A stretch of 64,000 nucleotides of DNA from Geothrix fuzhouensis (GTDB lineage: Bacteria; Acidobacteriota; Holophagae; Holophagales; Holophagaceae): contig NZ_JANHMQ010000001.1 of NCBI RefSeq assembly GCF_024609325.1, positions 682,001-746,000 of the forward strand, in the 5' to 3' direction. The translations under genes and the position numbers were made by a program. The notes under the pieces were generated by a model that was not told the origin of the DNA, made no database searches, and saw only the letters and a list, made by a program, of their open reading frames with translations. Numbering within the stretch: the stretch's first letter is position 1; the number at the start of each line of letters is the position of its first letter. Positions 30,922 through 38,379 of the stretch are shown one piece after another.

Positions 30922-31902
30922 ATGAACAAAGAACTCCAGGACATCCTGGCACTCGTCCGGGGCCGTGGAACGCCCGCGGCCCTGGCCACGCTGGTCCGCG
31001 TTGAAGGCTCCAGCTACCGCCGACCCGGCTCCCGGCTGCTCACGGACGGGCAGGAGGTGCTGCGCGGCTCCCTCAGCGGCGGCTGTCTCGAAGGCGAAGT
31101 CATGGCCCGGGCCCGGGACGTACTGGGCGACGGCCAGCCTCGCCTGCTCCGCTACGACCTTCGGGGCGATGCGGACCTGGTCTGGGGCAGCGGCAGTGGC
31201 TGCGAGGGGCTGTTGGACATCCTGGTGGAGCGCCTGGATCCCGCCGCGCCGCCCGAATGGCTGGCCTGGATCGACCAGGCCAGGACTTCCCGGACGCCCC
31301 TCACCATCCACACGGATCTCGACCCCGATCACTTGGGGGTGCGCCGTATCCACCTTCAGCCGGACCTGGCGGCCTCGGGCTTTGTCGAAACGCTCAATCC
31401 ACCCATTGCCCTCTGGATCCTGGGCGCCAGCGATGACAGCCGGCCCATGGTGCGCATGGCCAAGGAGCTGGGCTGGACCGTGGGTCTGCTGGACCACCGG
31501 CCCGCCTTCGCGCGCCCGGAGCGCTTCCCCGAGGCGGACGAGGTCCTGTCGGGCCATCCGGCTCAGCGCGTCCCCGAACTGGGACTAGACGCACGCAGTG
31601 CCGTGGTCCTCATGACCCACAACTACCTGAAGGACCTGGAGGCCCTGCGCGCGCTGGCGGTCTCCGGAGTCGGCTACCTCGGCCTCATGGGCAGCCGCGC
31701 CCGCAGCGCGAAGATCCGCGAGGAGCTCGCCGCGGAAGGGCTCTCCTGCGGGGAGCGTCTGCACAGCCCCGTGGGTCTGGACCTGGGTGCGGAGGACCCC
31801 GAGACCATCGCCCTGGCGGTGCTGGCGGAAATCCAGGCCACCTTCCAAGGCCGGGAGGGCGGCTCCCTCCGCAGCACGCGCACCCCCGTGTCAGCCCCGT
31901 GA
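30922..31902 (+). CDS. xdhC: XdhC-family molybdenum cofactor chaperone
   Basis: 326-residue XdhC/CoxI-type protein needed to insert the (sulfurated) molybdenum cofactor. The N-terminal domain has a [13 protein letters not shown] segment and [12 protein letters not shown]. The C-terminal Rossmann domain begins at [21 protein letters not shown] and has [12 protein letters not shown] and [17 protein letters not shown] at 30922 is 29 bases past the IorB copy 2 stop. Together with the next gene it provides cofactor maturation for the two hydroxylases. Confidence 0.9.
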   Translation: MNKELQDILALVRGRGTPAALATLVRVEGSSYRRPGSRLLTDGQEVLRGSLSGGCLEGEVMARARDVLGDGQPRLLRYDLRGDADLVWGSGSGCEGLLDILVERLDPAAPPEWLAWIDQARTSRTPLTIHTDLDPDHLGVRRIHLQPDLAASGFVETLNPPIALWILGASDDSRPMVRMAKELGWTVGLLDHRPAFARPERFPEADEVLSGHPAQRVPELGLDARSAVVLMTHNYLKDLEALRALAVSGVGYLGLMGSRARSAKIREELAAEGLSCGERLHSPVGLDLGAEDPETIALAVLAEIQATFQGREGGSLRSTRTPVSAP

Positions 31903-32453
31903 TCGCGGCGGTGATCCTGGCTGCGGGAGAAGGCCGGCGCATGGGCGGGACCAAGGCGCTTTTGCGCATCGACGGGGAGACCCTGCTGCGCCGCACAGTC
32001 AGGGCGGCCCTTGAGGCGGGCTGCGACCCCGTGGTGGCTGTGATCGGAGCCTGGGATCCGGGCCTCGAGGGTATGAAGGTCCAAACGGTAGTCAACTCCG
32101 AGGCCAGCGAAGGCATGGCCAGTTCCATCCGCCGGGGCATCACCGTCCTTCTCCCGGAAGTGCGCGCGGCACTGATCCTGACAGTGGACCAGCCCGCTGC
32201 GGATACCGTGCTGCTCAGAAACTTGCTGGCACTGGCCGCCCGTGATCCGGAGCGCCCCGCCGCCTGCGCTTATGCGGACACCCTGGGCATCCCGGCCATC
32301 CTGCCGCGACGCCTCTTCCCGGACCTGCTTGCCTTGAGCGGCGATCGCGGCGCCAAGGCGATCCTCGTGCGTGAAGCCACCGCCACGCTGCCCTTTCCAG
32401 GTGGCGAAGCAGACCTGGACGTGCCCACCGATCTCGAACGGTTCAAGCGCTGA
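31899..32453 (+). CDS. mocA: molybdenum cofactor nucleotidyltransferase (MocA-like)
   Basis: 184 residues in the MobA-like NTP-transferase fold. LAAGEGRRMGGTKALL is the nucleotide-binding signature and ILTVDQPAAD the metal-site DxP segment. MocA uses CTP to make the cytosine dinucleotide cofactor used by isoquinoline-type hydroxylases, which fits the upstream genes; MobA (GTP) is a less likely alternative. GTG at 31899 overlaps the xdhC stop. The 3' end overlaps the convergent HxlR gene by 11 bases. Confidence 0.85.
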   Translation: MIAAVILAAGEGRRMGGTKALLRIDGETLLRRTVRAALEAGCDPVVAVIGAWDPGLEGMKVQTVVNSEASEGMASSIRRGITVLLPEVRAALILTVDQPAADTVLLRNLLALAARDPERPAACAYADTLGIPAILPRRLFPDLLALSGDRGAKAILVREATATLPFPGGEADLDVPTDLERFKR

Positions 32454-32841
32454 GGCTGGGCTTTTTCTGCAGATGGTCATAGCGCTTGCGGGCCTGTTCC
32501 AGTTCCGAAAGGTGCGTGCCTGCCCACTCACACAGGGCTCCCAGCGGCCCGATGAGTGTGTGGCCGAGCTTGGTCAGCTCGTACTCCGTGCGGGGTGGCA
32601 CCTCGGGGTAGACGTGGCGCGTGACCAAACCGTCCCGCTCCAGCTTGCGCAGCGTCTGGGTGAGCATCTTCTGGCTGATGCCGCCCACCTGCCGGTGGAG
32701 ATCGCCGTACCGCTGCTTACCCTTCGACAGCAAGTAGATCAGCAGGGTGGTCCATTTGTCGGCGATGAGATCCAGGGCCTGGCGAGTCGGACACTGGGCG
32801 CTGAGGACGTTGGGAGCAAGGGTGCATGCTTTGCGAACCAT
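32443..32841 (-). CDS. HxlR-family transcriptional regulator
   Basis: 132-residue winged-helix regulator. CPTRQALDLIADKWTTLLIYLL, RYGDLHRQVGGISQKMLTQTLRKLERDGLV and PPRTEYELTKLGHTL are the classic HxlR pattern, and Cys residues near the N-terminus (for example CTLAPN and QCPT) could sense electrophiles. The frame is open to an ATG at 32892, but that start has no ribosome binding site and would put the direct repeats at 32844-32875 inside the gene; ATG at 32841 leaves them in the promoter. It is divergent from a flavodoxin gene, its probable target. Confidence 0.85.
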   Translation of the reverse strand: MVRKACTLAPNVLSAQCPTRQALDLIADKWTTLLIYLLSKGKQRYGDLHRQVGGISQKMLTQTLRKLERDGLVTRHVYPEVPPRTEYELTKLGHTLIGPLGALCEWAGTHLSELEQARKRYDHLQKKPSLSA

Positions 32842-32843
32842 TG

Positions 32844-32875
32844 GGTGCCTACCTTCCAAAATGGTGCCTACTTTC
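32844..32875. promoter_or_regulatory. direct-repeat operator candidate of the HxlR gene
   Basis: Two copies of a 13-base element, GGTGCCTACCTTC at 32844-32856 and GGTGCCTACTTTC at 32863-32875, agree at 12 of 13 positions and are 19 bases apart. They lie in the gap between the divergent HxlR and flavodoxin genes. They are a candidate binding site for the regulator, in a spot where autoregulation plus control of the redox genes would be expected. Confidence 0.5.
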
Positions 32876-32946
32876 TTTTCGATCGTAAGCATCTAAAGTT
32901 TGGATCACGGGCCAAGTGAATGCAAGTGCCCGAAAAGGAGACAAGG

Positions 32947-33498
32947 ATGACCCGAATCGCCATCGTGTTCCACAGCGGCTATGGCCACACCAAGGTGGTG
33001 GCGGAGAGTGTGAAGGCTGGCGCCGAAACCATCCCTGGCGCGAAGGTTCTGCTCATTCCGGTCGAGACCATCGACGCCCACTGGGCGGATCTCGAAGCCG
33101 CGGATGCCATCGTCTTTGGCAGCCCCACCTACATGGGCAACGTCAGCGGCCCCTTCAAGACCTTCATGGACGCCAGCTCCAAGCCCTGGGTTGAACGGAA
33201 GTGGAAGGACAAGCTGGCCGCCGGCTTCACCATCAGTGGCAGCCCCAGCGGCGACAAGCTGAACACCCTCCAGTCCCTGATGATCTTCGCCATGCAGCAC
33301 GGCATGGTCTGGATCGGGAATGCCGAAATGCCTGGCAACGAGGAGGGTATCAACCGCCTTGGCAGCTTCACGGGCCTCATGGCCCAGGCCGGCCAGGTGG
33401 CTCCCGACGTCGAACCCAATCTGGCCGATCGCAAGAGCGCCGAGTTCCTGGGCCAGCGCATCGCCTCCGCCGCCACCCGCTGGGCCAAGGGCGCCTGA
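32947..33498 (+). CDS. flavodoxin-family NAD(P)H:quinone oxidoreductase
   Basis: 183-residue FMN protein. IAIVFHSGYGHTKVVAESV is the phosphate-binding loop and IVFGSPTYMGNVSG the second FMN loop. It resembles the WrbA/flavodoxin group but is shorter than WrbA. AAGGAG lies six bases upstream of the ATG. Position next to a divergent HxlR gene suggests induction by quinones or other electrophiles. It may detoxify quinones by two-electron reduction; a second, WrbA-type enzyme lies at 44606. Confidence 0.85.
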   Translation: MTRIAIVFHSGYGHTKVVAESVKAGAETIPGAKVLLIPVETIDAHWADLEAADAIVFGSPTYMGNVSGPFKTFMDASSKPWVERKWKDKLAAGFTISGSPSGDKLNTLQSLMIFAMQHGMVWIGNAEMPGNEEGINRLGSFTGLMAQAGQVAPDVEPNLADRKSAEFLGQRIASAATRWAKGA

Positions 33499-33527
33499 AC
33501 CCCGGGAAAATGTCATGACCGCGAAGC

Positions 33528-33551
33528 CTTCCAGATCCGTTAATCTGGAAG
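33528..33551. repeat. perfect 9-bp inverted repeat upstream of thioredoxin
   Basis: CTTCCAGAT (33528-33536) and ATCTGGAAG (33543-33551) are perfect inverted copies with a six-base loop. No T-run follows, so it is not a standard terminator. It lies 20 bases before the thioredoxin start, over its ribosome binding region or promoter. An RNA hairpin or operator is possible. Confidence 0.6.
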
Positions 33552-33571
33552 ACTTACGTAGGAGTCCCCGA

Positions 33572-33892
33572 ATGTCCGACCTCATCCAGCACCTGACCGA
33601 CCAGACCTTCACCGAGGCCGTCGCCCATGGCTACACCGTGGTGGATTTCTGGGCGCCCTGGTGCGCGCCCTGCCGTGAACTGGCCCCCATCACTGAAACC
33701 TTGGCCGCGGAATTCAAGGGGAAGATCGGCTTCGCCAAGTTGAACGTGGACGATTTCACCCCACTCTCCGAACAGTACGACGTCCTCAGCATGCCCACCC
33801 TGGTGATCTTCAAAGATGGCCAGCCATTGGATCGCATCGTGGGATCCCTGCCCATCGACCAGCTGCGGACCCGTCTCCAGCAAGCCATTTGA
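33572..33892 (+). CDS. trxA: thioredoxin with WCAPC active site
   Basis: 106 residues of normal thioredoxin length. VVDFWAPWCAPCRELAP is the active site; the dipeptide is Ala-Pro in place of the common Gly-Pro. The cis-Pro (SMPTLVIF) is present. AGGAG sits seven bases upstream of the ATG. Flanked by a flavodoxin and a nitroreductase, it looks like a stress thioredoxin rather than the only housekeeping copy. Confidence 0.93.
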   Translation: MSDLIQHLTDQTFTEAVAHGYTVVDFWAPWCAPCRELAPITETLAAEFKGKIGFAKLNVDDFTPLSEQYDVLSMPTLVIFKDGQPLDRIVGSLPIDQLRTRLQQAI

Positions 33893-33922
33893 CCACATCT
33901 CCATTCCAAATCTGAGGCACCC

Positions 33923-34573
33923 ATGAGCACCATCTCCGGCGAAAGCCTGCTCCAGCAACTCAACTGGCGCTATGCCACCAAGAAGTTCGATCCCTCGAAG
34001 AAGATCTCCGCCGCCGACTGGGCCGTGATCGAGGAGGCCCTGATCCTCACGCCTTCCAGCTACGGTCTGCAGCCCTGGAGGTTCATCGTCGTCACTGATC
34101 CCGCCCTCAAGGCCAAGCTGCGCCCCGCCTCCTGGAACCAGTCCCAGGTGGAGGATTGCAGCCATCTGGTGGTCCTCACGGCCAAGCAGGACATCACCGA
34201 GGTCGATGTAGACCGCTTCATCGAGCGCATCGCCGAGGTGCGCGGTGCCACGGTGGAGAGTCTGGCGGGTTACAAGGGCTACATGGTAGGCGACCTGGTG
34301 AACGGCCCACGCCACGCCATCATCCATGAATGGGCCGCTCGGCAGACCTACATCGCCCTGGGCAACCTCATGACCTCCGCCGCCCTGCTCGGCGTGGATG
34401 CCTGCCCCTTCGAAGGCATCGAACCCGCCAAGTACGACGAGATCCTGGGCCTCAAAGGCACCGGTTACACCACCATCAGTGCCTGTCCCCTGGGCTACCG
34501 CGCGGCAGACGACAAGTACGCCAGCGCCCCCAAGGTGCGCTTCGAAGCCAAGGACGTTGTCGACCACCGCTGA
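33923..34573 (+). CDS. nitroreductase-family NAD(P)H oxidoreductase
   Basis: 216-residue FMN enzyme of the NfsB/nitroreductase family. WRYATKKFDPSKKIS at the N-terminus, ALILTPSSYGLQPWRFIVV, and ARQTYIALGNLMTSAALLGVDACPFEGI match NfsB-type dihydropteridine/nitro reductases. It probably reduces quinones or nitro compounds with NAD(P)H. It lies 30 bases after trxA and is followed by the palindromic element at 34612. Confidence 0.9.
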   Translation: MSTISGESLLQQLNWRYATKKFDPSKKISAADWAVIEEALILTPSSYGLQPWRFIVVTDPALKAKLRPASWNQSQVEDCSHLVVLTAKQDITEVDVDRFIERIAEVRGATVESLAGYKGYMVGDLVNGPRHAIIHEWAARQTYIALGNLMTSAALLGVDACPFEGIEPAKYDEILGLKGTGYTTISACPLGYRAADDKYASAPKVRFEAKDVVDHR

Positions 34574-34611
34574 ATGCCGACACTTGCTTGAGACAAAGGA
34601 AAAATGCTTTC

Positions 34612-34680
34612 ACCACCAAGACACCAAGAACTGCAAAGGCCCTGTTTTTGCTTTTCTTGGTGCCTTGGTGTCTTGGTGGT
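34612..34680. repeat. long inverted repeat with 17-bp perfect arms
   Basis: ACCACCAAGACACCAAG (34612-34628) is repeated as its exact reverse complement at 34664-34680, with a 35-base spacer that holds a further CTTGGTG at 34656. The arms are built of repeated CACCAAG units. The spacer is T-rich on the plus strand. The element sits alone between the nitroreductase and aldo/keto reductase genes. Palindromic units with this kind of CACCAAG/CTTGGTG core are, from memory, dispersed in several environmental genomes; no second copy is in this window. Confidence 0.75.
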
Positions 34681-34721
34681 AAATCTTTTCCGCTGCTCAT
34701 CCTGAGCCCCAGGAGGTCTCC

Positions 34722-35711
<990 letters not shown>

Positions 35712-35734
35712 AGCATCCAAGAAACGGAGGCCCC

Positions 35735-36595
35735 ATGGCTCACCGGAAGGATGCCTATCCCGACAATGCTCCCGGTCCCTTCTTCGTGGACCGCACCTGC
35801 ATCGACTGTGGCACCTGCTACCAGTTCGCGCCGGAGACCTTCGTCGATGGCGGCAACCACGCCCAGGTCCATGCCCAGCCTGGCGACCCCGTATCGAGGT
35901 TGCGGGCCTCCATGGCCCTGGTGGCCTGCCCCGTGAGTTCCATCGGCACCGATGACAGGACCGACGTTCCCGCCGCCACCAAGGCCTTCCCCCATCCCGT
36001 GGCGGAAGACGTCTACTTCTGCGGCTACACCAGCGAGAAGAGCTTCGGCGCCTGGAGCTACCTGATCCGTCGGACTGGGGGCAACGTGCTCATGGATTCC
36101 CCCCGAGCCGCCGAACCGCTCATGAAGAATCTGGAGGCCCTGGGCGGAGTCGCGATGATGATTCTCAGCCACCGGGACGACGTGGCGGATCACGCCGTCT
36201 ACCATTCACGCTTCGACTGCGAGCGCATCATGCATCGGGCGGACGGCTTCGCCGGCCTGGAACACCTGGTAGATGGCGACGACCCCATCCATCTGGCCGA
36301 CGATCTGCTGCTGATCCCCACGCCGGGCCACACGGCGGGGAGTGTCTGCCTGCTGTACCGCGATTTCCTTTTCACGGGGGACCACCTCTGGTGGAACCCG
36401 GACCAGGGGCGCCTGTCCGCGTCCCGAACCTACAACTGGCATTCCTGGAAGCAGCAGCTTGACAGTTTGGAAAGGCTGCTCGGCTTCGACTTTTCCTGGG
36501 TGCTGCCCGGCCATGGCAGCATCCACCAGGCTGAAAATCCGACTGTCATGAGGGCCGAGCTGGAACGGGCCATCGTGGCCCTCAAAGGCTCTTGA
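35735..36595 (+). CDS. ferredoxin-metallo-beta-lactamase fusion protein
   Basis: 286 residues. The N-terminal part (about 15-75) is a [4Fe-4S] ferredoxin with CIDCGTC at Cys22, 25 and 28 plus Cys65 in ACPV. The C-terminal part (about 95-285) is a metallo-beta-lactamase fold, with LSHRDDVADH (about 145-153), TPGHTAGSV, FTGDHLWW and LPGHGSIH. The HRDD start of the metal motif departs from HxHxDH. The fold is shared by hydrolases and flavodiiron oxidases; here the cluster suggests redox chemistry. Related fusions exist, but the function is unknown. Confidence 0.85.
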   Translation: MAHRKDAYPDNAPGPFFVDRTCIDCGTCYQFAPETFVDGGNHAQVHAQPGDPVSRLRASMALVACPVSSIGTDDRTDVPAATKAFPHPVAEDVYFCGYTSEKSFGAWSYLIRRTGGNVLMDSPRAAEPLMKNLEALGGVAMMILSHRDDVADHAVYHSRFDCERIMHRADGFAGLEHLVDGDDPIHLADDLLLIPTPGHTAGSVCLLYRDFLFTGDHLWWNPDQGRLSASRTYNWHSWKQQLDSLERLLGFDFSWVLPGHGSIHQAENPTVMRAELERAIVALKGS

Positions 36596-36646
36596 TCGCC
36601 GTCTCGTGCAGGCCGTGGGAGACTAGGGGCCCCGTCGGAGTCCCCC

Positions 36647-38311
36647 ATGACCACCGCCTCTGAAGCTCCCATCGTCACCGCCCCCCGCGGCACCCATCTA
36701 CACTGCAAAGGCTGGGTGCAGGAAGCAGCCCTGCGCATGCTCATGAACAACCTGGATCCCGAGGTGGCCGAGCGGCCCGAGGATCTGGTCGTGTACGGCG
36801 GGCTGGGCAAAGCAGCCCGGAACTGGGACTGCTTCCACGCCATCGTGAAGGAGTTGAAGCATCTGGCCGATGACGAGACGCTGCTGGTGCAGAGCGGTAA
36901 GCCTGTGGGCGTGGTGAAGACTCACCCCGACGCGCCCCGCGTGCTCATCGCCAACTCCAACTTGGTGCCGAAATGGGCCACCTGGGAGCACTTCCGCGAG
37001 CTCGATCAGAAGGGCCTGATGATGTACGGCCAGATGACCGCCGGCAGCTGGATCTACATCGGCAGCCAGGGCATCGTGCAGGGCACCTACGAGACCTTCG
37101 CCGAGGCCGCCCGTCAGCACTTCGACGGCACCCTCGCCGGCACCTGGACCCTCACGGCGGGCCTGGGCGGCATGGGCGGTGCCCAGCCTTTGTCCATCAC
37201 CATGAACGGCGGCGTGGCCCTCTGTGTCGAGGTGGACCGCACCCGCATCCAGAAGCGCCTGGATACCCGCTACCTGGATGAGTGGACCGACAACCTGGAC
37301 ACGGCCATGGCCCTGGTCCAGCAGTATGTGGACGCCCATGAGGCCCGCAGCATTGGCTTGCTGGGCAATGCGGCGGAGATCCTGCCCGAGATCCTCAAGC
37401 GAGGGTTCCAGCCCAACCTGGTCACCGACCAGACCAGCGCCCACGACGAATACAACGGCTACATTCCCGCCGGGCTCTCACTGGAACAAGCCGCTATCCT
37501 GCGCAAGGAGCAGCCCGAAGCCTACGTGGAGCGGGCCCTCGCCTCCATGCGGATCCACGTCGAAGCCATGGTCGAGTTCCAGCGCCGGGGTTCTGTCACC
37601 TTCGACTACGGCAACAACATCCGCGCCCAGGCCAAGCGAGCAGGCTTCGAGAATGCGTTCGCGTTTCCTGGGTTCGTGCCCGCCTTCATCCGGCCCCTTT
37701 TCTGCAAGGGCATTGGCCCCTTCCGCTGGGTCGCGCTCTCCGGCGACCCCGAGGACATCGCCGTCACGGACGCCGCCATGATGGAGCTGTTTCCTGAAAA
37801 CGAAGGCATGATCCGCTGGCTCAAGGCCGCCAAGGAGAAGATCGCCTTCCAGGGCCTGCCCGCCCGCATCTGCTGGATCGGCGCCGGAGAGCGCCACCTG
37901 GCCGGCTTGAAGTTCAACGAGCTGGTCCGGACCGGCAAGGTGAAAGCCCCCATCGTCATCGGCCGCGACCACCTTGACAGTGGCAGCGTAGCCAGCCCCA
38001 ACCGTGAGACCGAGGCCATGAAGGACGGCTCTGACGCCGTCAGCGACTGGCCCCTGCTCAACGCCATGACCGCCGTGGGCGGCGGCGCCTCGTGGGTGAG
38101 CTTCCACCACGGCGGCGGGGTGGGCATGGGCTACAGCCAGCACAGTGGCGTGGTCATCGTGGCCGACGGCACCGAACGCGCCGACCGCTGCATCGCCCGC
38201 GTGCTCTGGAACGATCCCGCCATAGGCGTCTTCCGCCATGCCGATGCCGGCTACGAAAGTGCTCGCGAACATGCCGAGGCCATCGGGCTGCACATTCCCA
38301 TGAAGGGATGA
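36647..38311 (+). CDS. hutU: urocanate hydratase
   Basis: 554 residues, the normal length for urocanase, which adds water to urocanate using tightly bound NAD in histidine degradation. [42 protein letters not shown] and the [13 protein letters not shown] loop are diagnostic, as is the [24 protein letters not shown] region near the C-terminus. No hutH, hutI or hutG adjoins, so it is separate from the rest of any pathway in this window. The window also contains the opposing histidine biosynthesis operon at 57.8-64 kb. Confidence 0.96.
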   Translation: MTTASEAPIVTAPRGTHLHCKGWVQEAALRMLMNNLDPEVAERPEDLVVYGGLGKAARNWDCFHAIVKELKHLADDETLLVQSGKPVGVVKTHPDAPRVLIANSNLVPKWATWEHFRELDQKGLMMYGQMTAGSWIYIGSQGIVQGTYETFAEAARQHFDGTLAGTWTLTAGLGGMGGAQPLSITMNGGVALCVEVDRTRIQKRLDTRYLDEWTDNLDTAMALVQQYVDAHEARSIGLLGNAAEILPEILKRGFQPNLVTDQTSAHDEYNGYIPAGLSLEQAAILRKEQPEAYVERALASMRIHVEAMVEFQRRGSVTFDYGNNIRAQAKRAGFENAFAFPGFVPAFIRPLFCKGIGPFRWVALSGDPEDIAVTDAAMMELFPENEGMIRWLKAAKEKIAFQGLPARICWIGAGERHLAGLKFNELVRTGKVKAPIVIGRDHLDSGSVASPNRETEAMKDGSDAVSDWPLLNAMTAVGGGASWVSFHHGGGVGMGYSQHSGVVIVADGTERADRCIARVLWNDPAIGVFRHADAGYESAREHAEAIGLHIPMKG

Positions 38312-38379
38312 CAGCCGGCGCGGATGGGTGGATACCTCATTACCTGCGGTAAGCTGTCGGATCCCCCCTTGAGGTAGCC

